A stretch of DNA of 64,000 nucleotides, taken from Catonia carolina. Taxonomy: Eukaryota; Arthropoda; Insecta; Hemiptera; Achilidae. Of this stretch, positions 23,611 to 35,310 are shown one piece after another; the first letter of the stretch is position 1, and the number at the start of each line of letters is the position of its first letter. Location of the stretch: positions 89,756,541 to 89,820,540 of the forward strand of contig JAQMRL010000008.1 of the NCBI GenBank assembly GCA_035578175.1, given 5' to 3'. The notes below the pieces were generated by a model. That model saw nothing but the letters and a program-made list of their open reading frames with translations, did not search any database and was not told where the DNA came from. The position numbers were made by a program, and so were the translations under genes.

Positions 23611-25538
23611 TTTACTTTCTCTTGCCTATTATAGGAAGGAAAGTATTGTTTTCATGTCGATTTTTCGAAATCGAGTTTTCACCGGATCTTTACGTTTTCA
23701 GACCCCCTGAACCCAAAAAACATGTTTTTAGCGATTGGTCTGTGTGTGTGTGTGTCTGTGTGTGAACAGAATATCTCGAGAATGGAACATCGTACGAACT
23801 TGAAACTTGGAACTTAAGTTACATACCACTACCGGACCCGACACGAACATTTTCATCAAAATCGGTCAAACGGAAGTAGTAGTTTATTCGTGTCATTTTT
23901 CACTTTTTTGCGATTTTCTCAAAAACTAGTCCTACGATTTTTTTAAAAATCGCCTGGTTTATTCAATTTTTTATTCTCTACATGATAGGGTAGGCGTCAT
24001 GTTTGCTGAAATTCTGGGTGAGGCTGTTTTCACGTAAAAACGTTGTTTTTTAAGATTATGGCTTTAATATGCAATTTAGAGCAAAAATGTATATAACAAA
24101 AGTTGTAGAGAATTTTAAATCCTACAACTTTTATTTCAAACATTTTTTTGTATAACGCTTAGTTTAGCGGTAAATAGCGATTTTTTGATTTTTTCTCACG
24201 AAAACGTGTGAAAAATAGATTTTTGTAATATTTCGGCCTTGGTATGCATTTTACGACAAAAGTGTATATAATCAAATTTATAGAAAATTGAAAGATCTAC
24301 AACTTTTATTTAAAGAATTTTTCTCTACAGAGCCTAGTTTAGCGTGAAAGAGTGATTTTCCGTATTTTTAAGCCAAACTGAGTTGGATTTTCATTTTGCG
24401 TCTTTCACTCATGATTAAAATAAGGTTATGTTTTTGAGGTTATTTTTACTTTCTCTTGCCTATATGAATATATAGGAAGGAAAGTATTGTTTTCATGTCG
24501 ATTTTTCGAAATCGAGTTTTCACCGGATCTATACGTTTTCAGACCCCCTGAACCCAAAAAACATGTTTTTAGCGATTGGTCTGTGTGTGTGTCTGTGTGT
24601 GTGTGTGTGTGTGTGTGTCTGTGTGTGTGTGTGTCTGTGTGTGTGTGTGTCTGTGTGTGAACAGAATATCTCAAGAACGGAACATCGTACGAACTTGAAA
24701 CTTGAAACTTAAGTTACATACCACTACCGGACGCGACACGAACATTTTCATCAAAATCGGTCAACCGGAAGTAGTAGTTTATTCGTATAATTTTTCAGTT
24801 TTTTGCGATTTTCTCAAAAACTGGTCCTACGATTTTTTTTAAAATCGCCTATTTTACTCAATTTTTTATTCTCTACAAGATAGGGTAGGCGCCATGTTTG
24901 CTGAAATTCTCGGTGAGGCTGTTTTCACGTAAAAACGTTGTTTTTTAAGATTACGGCTTTAATATAAATTTTAGCGCAAAAACTTATATAATAAAAGTTG
25001 TAGAGAATTTAAAAACCTACAACTTCTGTTTCAAACATTTTTTTGTATAACGCTTAGTTTAGCGGTAATTTGCGATTTTCTGTTTTTTTTCTCACGAAAA
25101 CGTGAGAAAAATCGATTTTTTTAACATTTCGGTCTTAGTATGCATTTTACGACAAAAGTGTATATAATTAAATTTATAGAAAATTAAAAGATCTACAACT
25201 TTTGTTTAGAGCATTTTTCTCTACAGAGCCTAGTTTAGCGTGAAAGCGTGATTTTCCGTATTTTTAAGCCAAACTGAGTTCGATTGTCATTTTGCGTCAT
25301 TCACTAATGATTAAAATAAGGTTATGTTTTTGAGGTTAGTTTTTGTTCATTTCTAATGTTTTAATACTAATGTTAGGTTTATTGTTAATTATTTGCATTG
25401 GCAAGAGAAAGTTGTGTGAGTGTTTCACACCAGATTTTTTTTATTTCTAATGCTTTATTACTAATGTTAGGTTATATTGTTAATTATTTGCATTGGCAAG
25501 AGAAAGTTGTGTGAGTGTTTCACACTAGATTTTTTTAA
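23611..25538 (+). mobile_element. HINE-like element, copy 5, interrupted by copy 6
   Basis: The 5' part runs from 23611 to 24443 and the 3' tail resumes at about 25439-25538, ending with its own hairpin (GTGTGAGTGTTTCACAC) and a T-run. The missing join lies within a T-rich tract, where copy 6 inserted. Confidence 0.85.
24444..25438 (+). mobile_element. HINE-like element, copy 6 (nested, best-defined copy)
   Basis: This copy of about 995 bp is inserted in copy 5, so its ends are defined by the interrupted sequence. In order it shows: ACTTTCTCTTGCC and a short hairpin (CCTATATGAATATATAGG); a segment of about 130 bp; a long interrupted GT tract (about 24580-24658); a conserved segment containing GGTCAACCGGAAGTAGTAG; two diverged modules starting near 24941 and 25116; the inverted motif GGCAAGAGAAAGT; a hairpin GTGTGAGTGTTTCACAC; then CAGATTTTTT. 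No transposase or Rep/helicase frame is present, so it is non-autonomous. Confidence 0.9.
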
Positions 25539-25652
25539 TAATATTCGTTTATTTTTTTTAGGAAAAAATTCAGGGAAATATAAAAATTTGATGTAGGTAG
25601 TTGTCTACATCCAAAAACAGGAAAAATAAATGTTTAATATAGATGCATGCAC

Positions 25653-25975
25653 TTTTTTTTTGTAATCCCTAATTTGTGTACGTTGCAATCTGTTCAATTC
25701 AGAACAATAAGCAACCCCATGACCCAATGAGATGAGGATGACGTGTAAATGAGGTGTAGTCTTGTACAGACTCAGGTCGACCATTCCTGAGAGAGTATGG
25801 TTAATTGAACCCCAACCATCAAAAAGTACACCAGAAAAACCACTGTCTAGCATTTAAATCCGTATAAAATAACCTTTACTAGGATTTCAACCAGAAACCT
25901 TCGTCTCCGAAAATCAGCTGTTAGACAGCTGATTTTGGCGACGACTTTACCTCTAGACCAACCCGGTGGGTTTAC
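25653..25975 (-). mobile_element. tRNA-derived SINE (family 3), copy 2
   Basis: Flanked by a 13-bp direct repeat GATGCATGCACTT (25641-25653 and 25976-25988), giving clear ends. Head on the right, T-run tail on the left. Confidence 0.88.
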
Positions 25976-26011
25976 GATGCATGCACTTAAAACTACTTCT
26001 GTATTCAGTAA

Positions 26012-26510
26012 TGGCCCACCCATTGGTGCTGTGGTTAGTGCGACTCACTTCTATGTTAAGGGTTCTGGGTCCAATTCTCAATCAGGTATGGCATTTTTAC
26101 CAACCATTTTTATATCCTTCACAGTTCCTAATTTAAACAATGAACAATACAAAAATGGTGATGAAACAATCCTGGTCAGGGATCTCAGGTTCTATTCCCA
26201 GTCATCTCTGGCAATTTTTCATATATACTGCCTTCATTAGAGTTAACATAGCTAACATTCGGGTATTAAAACACATACAAACATTTTGTTACATTTCCAC
26301 GGTAACAATTTTCTATTTTCAATTTGATCAATCTTGTATTGTTTAAATCAATATCATAACTTTTATTCTGGTGTTTAAGTCCAACTGTTTATCAATTACT
26401 GTTAATGCAGACGATTAGAAGGGTGATAGATAAAAATGAGTGATGAAAAAATGTTAGACTGGGATCAGGGATCCCAAGTTCTATTCCCAGTCAGGCCTGG
26501 ATTTTTTAAT
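26012..26510 (+). mobile_element. cluster of decayed family 2 SINE pieces
   Basis: Three partial units: a head at 26012-26105 (CCCATTGGTGCTGTGGTTAG), a box B-type piece at 26150-26230, and a stretch at 26370-26510 that includes a reverse-orientation tail motif (AATTACTGTTAATGCAGACG) followed by another box B piece. None is intact. Confidence 0.55.
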
Positions 26511-26584
26511 CACTATTTTTTATCTGATTCCTTTGATTGCCTGCACTAGCGTAATTGCTACAACAGTCTATTGTAAAAAAAAAA

Positions 26585-27010
26585 TCTGGTGTGAAACACT
26601 CACACAACTTTCTCTTGCCAGTACAAATAATGAACCATATAACCAAACGTTAGTAATAAAACGTTGGAAATAAACCAAAAAAACATAATCTAATTTTAAT
26701 CAATGAGTGAATGATGCAAAATTAAAAGCAACCTTACTTTGGGTTAATAAAACTGAAAATCACTCTTTGACGCTAAACTAGGCTCTGTAGAGAAAAAGTC
26801 TTAACTTAAAAGTCGTAGATCTTTTAATTTTCTATAAATTTTATTATATACATTTTTGTCGTAAAATGCATACTAATGCTGAATTCTAAAAAAAAATCGA
26901 TTTCTCACACGTTTTCGTGAGAAAAAACCGAAAATCGCTAATAACCGCTAAACTAAGCGTTATACAAAAAAATATTTTAAATAAAAGTTGTAGGATTTTA
27001 AATTCTCTAC
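26585..27010 (-). mobile_element. HINE-like element, copy 7, truncated
   Basis: The hairpin-bearing end and both internal modules are present, but the copy stops abruptly at 27010, where copy 8 starts. No remainder of it was found beyond copy 8. Confidence 0.85.
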
Positions 27011-27968
27011 TTTACTTTCTCTTGCCTATATGAATATATAGGAAGGAAAGTATTGTTTTCATGTCGATTTTTCGAAATCTAGTTTTCACCGGATCTATAC
27101 GTTTTCAGACCCCCTGAACCCAAAAAACATATTTTTAGCGATTGGTCTGTGTGTGTGTGTGTGTCTGTGTGTGAACGGAATATCTCAAGAACGGAACATT
27201 GTACGAACTTGAAACTTACATACCACTACCAGACAAGTTACATACCACTACCGGACCCGACACGAACATTTTCATCAAAATCGGTCAACCGGAAGTAGTA
27301 GTTTATTCGTATAATTTTTCACTTTTTTGCGATTTTCTCAAAAACTGGTCCTACGATTTTTTTAAAAATCGCCTCTTTTACTCAATTTTTTATTCTCTAC
27401 AAGATAGGGTAGGCGCCATGTTTGCTGAAATTCTTGGTAAGGGTGTTTTTACGTAAAAAAAGGGTTGTTTTAAGATTACGGCTTTAATATTAATTGTACA
27501 GCAAAAATGTATATAATAAAAGTTGTAGAGAATTTAAAATTCTACAACTTTTATTTCAAACATTTTTTTGTATAACGCTTAGTTTAGCGGTAATTAGCGA
27601 TTTTCTGTTTTTTTCTCACGAAAACGTGAAAAATCGATTTTTTTAAGATTTCGGCCTTAGTATTCATTTTATGGCAAAAGTGTATATAATCAAATTTATA
27701 GAAAATTAAAAGATCTACAACTTTTATTTAAAGCATTTTTCTCTACAGAGCCTATTTTAGCGTGAAAGAGTGATTTTCCGTATTTTTAAGCCGAACTGAG
27801 GTTGATTTTCATACTGCGTCTTTCACTCATGATTAAAATTAGGTTATGTTTTTTGATGTAAGTTTTTTGTTTATTTCTAATGTTTTATGACGAATGTTAC
27901 GTTATATTGTTAATTATTTGCATTGGCAAGAGAAAGTTGTGTGAGTGTTTCACACCAGATTTTTTTTT
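27011..27968 (+). mobile_element. HINE-like element, copy 8
   Basis: Complete copy in the plus orientation, joined base-to-base to truncated copy 7, with GT tract at about 27147-27172. It carries an internal duplication of a short segment (CATACCACTACC at about 27220 and 27240). Confidence 0.88.
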
Positions 27969-28081
27969 AATAAATTTATGTTATTTTCAGTATTTTTAAA
28001 CTTTAATGTTTTGTAATTTGTTTGATCTTAATTGTTTTGGTATTTGTAAATAATTTGTGAAACTTGTAAAAGAATAAAGGG

Positions 28082-28709
28082 AAAAACAACCAAAAAGAAA
28101 CAGGCGATTGATGGTTTTATACTGAGCTAGTGCTGGCGATTGCTGGGTCGAACAGTAAAGGTGCATTCACACGATCTTTTGATGATGTGAAAAACGGAAT
28201 AGGTCCAAATCGAACTGCTAGTCAACGTTTCTGTATTTAATTTGTTATTGAACTTGTGTTTGTGTATTACTGTATGTACCTACGTATGTATTATCTATTA
28301 TATACGTACTCTGTAATTTGATGGCCTCCCGCAGAGGTGAGCAATATGCGAATTGTAAAACCGTATATCAGAAAATACATCTAATTTTTTAAGTTACTGA
28401 AACTTTTCGGAAATGATGCATTTTTATAAAACAAAGCACTTAGAATGTTTTTCGTTCTATAAAATTATTTCGAAAAACATACGCTTAATGAGGGTAATAT
28501 AAAATTTGGTAAAAGTATTGTTTTCGAAGAAAACCCAGTATTTTTTCTAATACATCGTCATTGTTCAACAACTATATCATGGATTAATATAATATTTGGT
28601 AGTTATGGAAAACGATGACGTAAAATTTTACAGAAAATCATTAATACTTTTTAAGTTACGAGGTGTTTTCATAAATAAATTTTGTAAGATTGCGGAACAC
28701 GACAGAGAA
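28082..28709. other. no recognised feature
   Basis: Somewhat less AT-rich than its surroundings near 28100-28340, but no gene or repeat family member could be assigned. Confidence 0.35.
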
Positions 28710-29163
28710 AGGTTTTTTTTAAATTACGGCCTTAATATGCATTTTAGAGCGCAAGTGTACGTAACTTAAGTTATAGAAAATTTAACCTACAACTTTTATT
28801 TCATTCACAACAATTATTTTTATACAACATTTCTTTATATAACGCTTAGTTTAGCGGGAGAATTAGTGATTTTCTGGTTTTTTCATGAAAATCAAAAAAA
28901 ATGATTTTTTAAGATTTCGGCCTTATATGCGTTTAACGACAAAAGTATAGCCTACATAATCAAATTTATAGGAAATTAAAAGATCAACAACTTTTATTTC
29001 AAGCATTTTTCTCTACAGCCTAGTTTAGCGTGAAAAAGTGATTTTCCGCATTATTAAGCCAAACTAAGGTTTTTTTTGTTTTATTTCTAATGTTAGGTTA
29101 TACCTATTGACCATTACTTGCAATGGCAAGAGAAAGTTATGTGTGTTTCACACCAGATTTTTT
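28710..29163 (+). mobile_element. HINE-like element, copy 9, 5'-truncated and diverged
   Basis: Only the internal modules and the hairpin end are recognisable (ends GTGTGTTTCACACCAGA). Its left limit is uncertain. Confidence 0.7.
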
Positions 29164-29165
29164 AA

Positions 29166-30195
29166 TGTGGGCACAGTTCTCGACGACATAAAATCATTCA
29201 TTTTTTGCCAAATGACGTCACGGATGAAAAATTATCAATTAATATTTTACATTTTCGCTTGTTTTTTACCTGTCAGTGTTGAAAACGTTAGCTTACTTAT
29301 AGCTTTGGATAGTTTGTCCTCACTGAGTATACGTTTAACCAGATTCAGTTACGCCCGTAGCATCACTGGTTGCTTGAACTACATTGTATTTCAATTTAAA
29401 TTGTTCTTTTACACGATACTATTTCTCGTGTATACCGTCGTAGTTCTACCGGTCACCCAGAAATAGAGATTTCGAAGTAGATGCATTTTCACACTATATT
29501 ATTAAATAGACAATAAAACCATTTGTACAAAAGCACACATTAACAAAACAATATTTGTTAAACGATACACACACTACCATAGAGTAATAAAGCATGGTTT
29601 ATTACTCTATGCACACTACACAATACCGTATGACGTACAAACATATTGAACCCTAACAATGTTCACAGAGGGATAGTAAACGGCGAACTAATCCCCTCCC
29701 CAACTTACTTCCATCTCTCCTATTGTATTTAATTTACTTCTCTTTCGTACTATATAGTGCGCCGGACATCCATTACATCCATTGCGTCGGTTACAGTGCA
29801 CGTTCTTCAAAGATTTTTTCCTACAGTATTAATTTCCACTGACTTGAGATAGCTTCAGCTAAACCTGAATGCAGCATTAATTTATTCATAACTGCTGATC
29901 TACTGTGTAGATTGGCTAACCATACAGACGAATCTAAAATTTACACATTTGTCTTCGATGAAAATACCAGATTTATAAAAACACATCTTCAATTAAAAAC
30001 TCATTACTACAAAAAAAGAAGTTGCTTATATTTTTAGTCTTATACTTTTGTGATATTTTCAAAAAGCTCAGGGTTGGGTCGAATTGTCTTGGCACATAAC
30101 TTTATAATGTTCCTGTGTATTGTTTCGTCTTATATAATTTTAAAAAATCCACCAAATAAAAAAATCTATAGATCCTCTCTCACATCATGTATCCA
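29166..30195. other. AT-rich sequence with a small hairpin
   Basis: An open frame starting within copy 9 extends to about 29466 but has no recognisable domain. A 34-base perfect hairpin lies at 29578-29611, reported as a finding. Confidence 0.35.
29578..29611. repeat. perfect 14-bp-stem hairpin flanked by 8-bp direct repeats
   Basis: CATAGAGTAATAAA (29578-29591), a 6-base loop, then its exact reverse complement to 29611. CACACTAC lies immediately on both sides (29570-29577 and 29612-29619). Confidence 0.85.
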
Positions 30196-30197
30196 TC

Positions 30198-30640
30198 GTA
30201 AATTGCAAACGGTGAGAAGGTTAATAGATGAAAAAATGCCAGACCTGACCGGGACCCCGGCGTAGAAGCCAGGTCCCGGGTTACCAGTTGCCGCTTATAA
30301 TTTTTTGAAATTATACCTTTCTCAGTTTTTCTTTTGTTAGTACTTAAGACTATTATAATTTTATTTTTAACGTCCATCGCCCATTTGTAAATCTCCGGAA
30401 ACATTTTTTTGAATTCCACTTAACTTGCTGAAATTCAGCTAGTGCAGGATTACGAACACAATTTCCCACAAGTACCGAAAGGGTTAAAACCCACTGGTGC
30501 TACTGTAATTTACACTAGTTTCTACTGACTAAGCCGGGGTCCCGGGATCAATTCCTGGTCAGGTCTGGCACTTTTTCATCACTCATTTTCATTGTCATCA
30601 TTATCCACAATCTGCATTAGAACAGTCACGTAAAACAAAA
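30198..30640. mobile_element. two family 2 SINE remnants in opposite orientations
   Basis: A minus-strand piece at 30198-30270 (GCCAGACCTGACCGGGACCC on the plus strand) and a plus-strand copy at 30484-30640 with box B and an A-rich tail. Both are degraded. Confidence 0.65.
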
Positions 30641-31594
30641 AAAATACTGACAGCTGTTGATGCCGCTTAAATTAAAATCAATGCGGTGGTCCACAAGGGA
30701 GCAGAGCAATTTAATGATGTTGAGTCACCACAACAGTACAAGTTGTAATAAAGTATTTTAGTTTAAAAATAAATCTATATAAAGCAGCCTATATTCAATC
30801 CTATCGTAAAAATATATTTTTCTTCTTCACTTACCTGTTATACCCGCTATATTGCTTTTACCTTTTTATTTTATAATCCAACTTTTTACTGATGCATTTT
30901 TCATGTCATTCATGTAAAACTGTTAAAATTTAACTTCATCTTCTGTACATATAGCAGGAGCAGTCAATATTACTTCGTTTTAAATGTAAATGGTTCATTC
31001 AAAATATCTTACCACAGTTTATTTAAATGTTTGTAATACATGGAATACTTTTTGGATTTCATTTTTATTATAACGTGGTTCTATTACATGAAAATGTCAG
31101 TCTATCAAACTTATGGTTCCTCTTGTGTAATTTGATACAATTAATATCACATTTCAGTGCTTTTTTCTAGTTCATTATAATATATAACTTGAAAATTACG
31201 ATTAGTTACACCAAGGTATTGCAATCCTCATTACCATATTCTATTTTATACACACCCTTACTTAATGGTCAATTCATTCCATTGTTAAACAAGTTTGTGG
31301 ATAGCTTCTTATCTTTGCATGCAACGATAAGTTGCATATATACTGTACATCAGTGTGGTCCATCCAAACTTTAGCTGCCCGAGGGCCAGAGACATTAAAG
31401 AAAGGAAAATAAATTGCATATAATCCACTAGTTTAATGTATCGCTTTATTTTATTCAAGAAATCAATCAATGTGATTATAGACATTGTTTTTCTGATACA
31501 AGTTTATCAATGTCCACTGTAACTTAAGTAAGGCAAAGTCTCCGGCTCAATTCCAGTGAAGCACTTCCAATGAATTTATTTTTGATTTAATTAA

Positions 31595-31859
31595 CACATT
31601 CAGTGCGGTGTCAATCTACGTGACAAATATCGATTACGACAGAATTAAATTCGGTAAAACGACTTTACCAAATCGTAGTTCAGTAGTAATAAATAGTTAG
31701 AATAACATATGAGTGTGTATGACAGTCATTCCTTGATACGCTGAATTGGTTAGTAAGGACAGAGAGTTTATGAAAAGGACTGCCGTGGTATCCCTACCAC
31801 ATCAGTCACTCACAAAAATCCTTATGTGGGGTAGGTATACCACATCCGCACGGAATGTG
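31595..31859. mobile_element. TTAA-flanked MITE (piggyBac-like), 265 bp
   Basis: TTAA lies on both sides (31591-31594 and 31860-31863). The ends are inverted: CACATTCAGTGCGG at 31595 and, reading inward from 31859, CACATTCCGTGCGG. A TTAA duplication is the hallmark of piggyBac insertions. There is no transposase inside. Confidence 0.85.
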
Positions 31860-32039
31860 TTAAGACGCGGCTGTATATTAAAATTTTGCGTAACTCAATA
31901 CCTCTTAACAATTTCTCACACAAAAATTCTATATAAATTAAGGCTTTAGTAGAATTAGAAGGGCAAGCCCCAACAAAATGAGAGGGCCGCATGCAGCTCA
32001 CAGGTTGGACCAAACTGTTGTACATCATACAGATTCTTT

Positions 32040-32430
32040 GTTGTTATTTAGGTCAATAGCCGAAAGGCTGGACCTTTAAGAGGCTTTACAAAGTAAAACG
32101 AGGAGTAAGGTGGTTTACCTGCGCCTTCCTCACTGAATGGAAAAGTATGGTTTTCAGCATGCCAGGCCCTCTGAAAAACATCTAACTTCCATCCTGCAAA
32201 TGATACCTTCGCTTCATTCACCACAGGGTCTGGCTATAATTAAATTCATTACTCTCAGATGAGATAACTAGTATCTTTTACATTATCTTATCCTTTATCT
32301 TTTCTGTTTTTAAATGCTTTAGTCTTATAATTGGCTGACCATCTGATAAGAAACAGAACAATTTTTTGTAGGCCTGGAACTAGCAGAATGAGCACAAATC
32401 ATTTAACACTCCATCAACCTGTTAAGAGGT
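32040..32430 (-). mobile_element. interspersed repeat D, copy 5
   Basis: Reverse-orientation, somewhat diverged copy starting TTGTTGTTATTTAGGTCAA. Confidence 0.65.
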
Positions 32431-33922
32431 ATAGAACTGTGATATTACCAAATCATCAAAAAAAAGAGAACCATAAGTTTGGTAAAATAGACAAAACGTT
32501 TCAATGTAATAGAGCAATGTAATAATAAAGACAAAAATTAAATTGAAAAGTATGAAAATGTTCCTTATATACAATCATTTAAATAAGCAGAGGAAAAATT
32601 CAAAAGTGATTGACTGCTGCATCTATCTGCAAAGAATAACATGGAGTTAAATTAAAATAAATAGTTTCTAGACGAATGACTGGAGACACAACTTCTTAAC
32701 ATTTTGATAAGTTTAGTTTCAATCTTTTAAATATGTAGTGTTCATATATTATTGTACTCTGATGATCATGGATCCACCGAAACATTTCAGTGAAAAAATT
32801 TTAATATTTTTTTATTTTGTTTATGTTTATTTAAAATTAAGGAATCATTTTTGAGTTAAAGCATACGCAAAATGAATAAATAGTACAATAACTGTAATTT
32901 AAGGAGAAAACATTTTATTTCAAATTACATTGTTATTTCTATCGTACAGTTCAATCAATAGAAATTTGAATAATTGTACTTTTTATCACTTGTCTTTCTT
33001 TCAAACAACTTTTAAAAGATGCTTATCGTTAGTTAAATTAATAATAATCAATTATTTAACATCATTTGCATTGCCAAATTAATAATTATTATGCATAGTA
33101 AAAAGGAAGCACATATTTTTTGCCTCGCAATAATTTCAAATTATTCAGCATCTCACGAATTAATTTTAATTATTTTTTTGTGCCAATCATTAAATTATAA
33201 AAATGTAATTTACTTATGATTATTGAACATCTGAGAAAAACCAAAAATATTTCTTGAAAATGTGAATCATTGAGAAAAATTAAAATCAAGTATATGGAAC
33301 AGCATCATAATTTTAATTTTTTTTAAATTCAGAAATTTATCTGAATTTTTCAACAGAGTCACTAACTTATAAAACAAGTTGTTTTAAATCTCGTACAATT
33401 TTGATTATGTACAACTGGAGTAAATTACAGAAAATCAGTTATCCAGTCAAAAAATTCCCAAATCAGGTTTAAATCTTTTAAAAGATAGTGAAAAATACAT
33501 GTAAATTTCAATAGTTCTTTGCAATGTGAATATACTGTGTCAATTTCTCATTATTGTGTTAACAGAATTTCTAAGCTATAGGAATAAATCCGTATTAATA
33601 ACCTGTAACAAAACAAAGTTGCACAAGGTATAAATTATTTAGTAAACATAATTTCTGCCTCATTGTAAACACATAATGCATACATCACGGCATCTACAAT
33701 ACTATTAAAATACCTGACAAAATGATACTTTACTTGTACAATTAAAATTTAATGGAAAACTTAAAAATCCTGCTCTCATAGGCATCTTTTTTTATTGGTG
33801 TAATGAATTTAAACGCTAGGTTGATACGTAGTTTATACATAAGACACCCACTATAAGGAATTTTGATATAACAGACTTAAATGAGTTGATTCTCAGCTTT
33901 GTAACCTTCTCTAGCAGTTGCT
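32431..33922. other. AT-rich sequence, nothing recognised
   Basis: No coding frame, RNA gene or repeat family member was identified. Confidence 0.4.
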
Positions 33923-33926
33923 TTAA

Positions 33927-34624
33927 GGGGGTAGTCAACTCAAGATGATTTTTTAAAATTTTGATTGTTTTTTGCATTTATTTGAAGTTTAACATTTTCT
34001 GAATCACAACACATTTTGTTTACTTTGTTTGTAGGCCTAAGTTGACAGTTATAAAATCATCTGTTTAAAATACAGCTCACTAGCAAAGCGAGTGAAATTA
34101 TTCCTTCAACTTTAATTTTTCCGGAAATGTGGTTTTTGCATGACTGTACATTCTTGGGAATTAAATATTTTGGTTTGTATTGGAGATATTTGGATGCTTT
34201 TTTTCAAATGTTCATAATTTCTTGCTCTATTATCTGTGGAATGATTATTACAAAAACCTTAATAAGGATTTAGTTAAAAAATAATTTGTGAATACATAAA
34301 ATAAATGTTTTTGAAAATATAGTTTTCTTCAATAAAATTCTTGTAAGGAAAATTCCGTACAAATGCATACAACAGATAATAAACAGCAATTTTCTGTATT
34401 TTGTAGCATAAGAATCATGTTGATATCTTTCTTGGTTTCTGAGATATTTGATTTCCCGTAAAAGCCCGCTTTTCCAACCTCACCCTTATATTAGGGGCTG
34501 GAATTAATTTTTTGGCTTGGTTCAAATGGTAGATCATTACTAGTAAATTACTTTTTCATTTAAAATATATAATGATAAATTATAGCTGGAAGTTTTGGTT
34601 TTCATTTTGTGGGTTGACTACCCC
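33927..34624. mobile_element. TTAA-flanked MITE (piggyBac-like), about 698 bp
   Basis: TTAA at 33923-33926 and 34625-34628. The left end GGGGGTAGTCAAC is matched in inverted form by GTTGACTACCCC at the right (one G shorter). The interior is AT-rich with no open frame. It shares no end sequence with the 31595 or 49494 elements, so it is a separate family. Confidence 0.8.
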
Positions 34625-35016
34625 TTAATCACCATGCTGATCAAAAGAACCATCAGTTATGTAAAATGTGAGGGACATGACAGAAATCCTGGGTACAGAA
34701 TTCTGAGTGATAATAAAATAATTGAAGAAGTCTATTTGGAATGAAAGTGATTCTAAACATGATTGTATAATGCTGGCTCCACACTCTTGTGAAGTTGCTT
34801 GAAGTCAGCTGAGGAATTAGACTGGTGCCCATACTCTACTCACCTTACCTCGGTTAACTTCCGTCCAGTCTGTTTTTTGTTAAAAGGACCATAGAACGAC
34901 GAAAAGTTCCTAACCACATTTCAAGTATTGTCTGTCGTCGTATTTTACAATTTTCTTTTATTTTCAACATGTGAGATTGGACTCAAGATTTACAAATACA
35001 ATTTCTTGAACTACAA

Positions 35017-35310
35017 TCTCTCTAATATGTGTATGTTGCAATCTGTTCAATTCAGAACAATAAGCAACCCCATGACCCAAGATGAGGATGAGGTGTAGTC
35101 TTGTACAGACTCAGGTCGACCATTCCTGAGAGAGTATGGTTAATTGAACCCCAACCATCAAAGTACACCGGTAACCACTGTCTAGCATTCAAATCCGGAT
35201 AAAAGTAACTACCTTTACTAGGATTTGAACCAGGAACCTTAGTCTCCAAAAATCAGCTGTTAAACAGCTGATTTCGGCAACAACTTTACCTCTAGACCAA
35301 CCCGGTGGGT
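35017..35310 (-). mobile_element. tRNA-derived SINE (family 3), copy 3
   Basis: Head on the right (CTCTAGACCAACCCGGTGGG), with the body missing about 15 bases relative to the copy at 3927. A clear target duplication was not found. Confidence 0.75.

Noticed and set aside
24578..24660. CRISPR-like or telomere-like repeats
   Set aside because: The regular repeats here are dinucleotide microsatellites; no TTAGG arrays or spacer-repeat structure exists in the window.
29107..29466. 119-codon open frame
   Set aside because: It starts inside a HINE-like copy, has no recognisable domain, and its composition looks random for AT-rich sequence.
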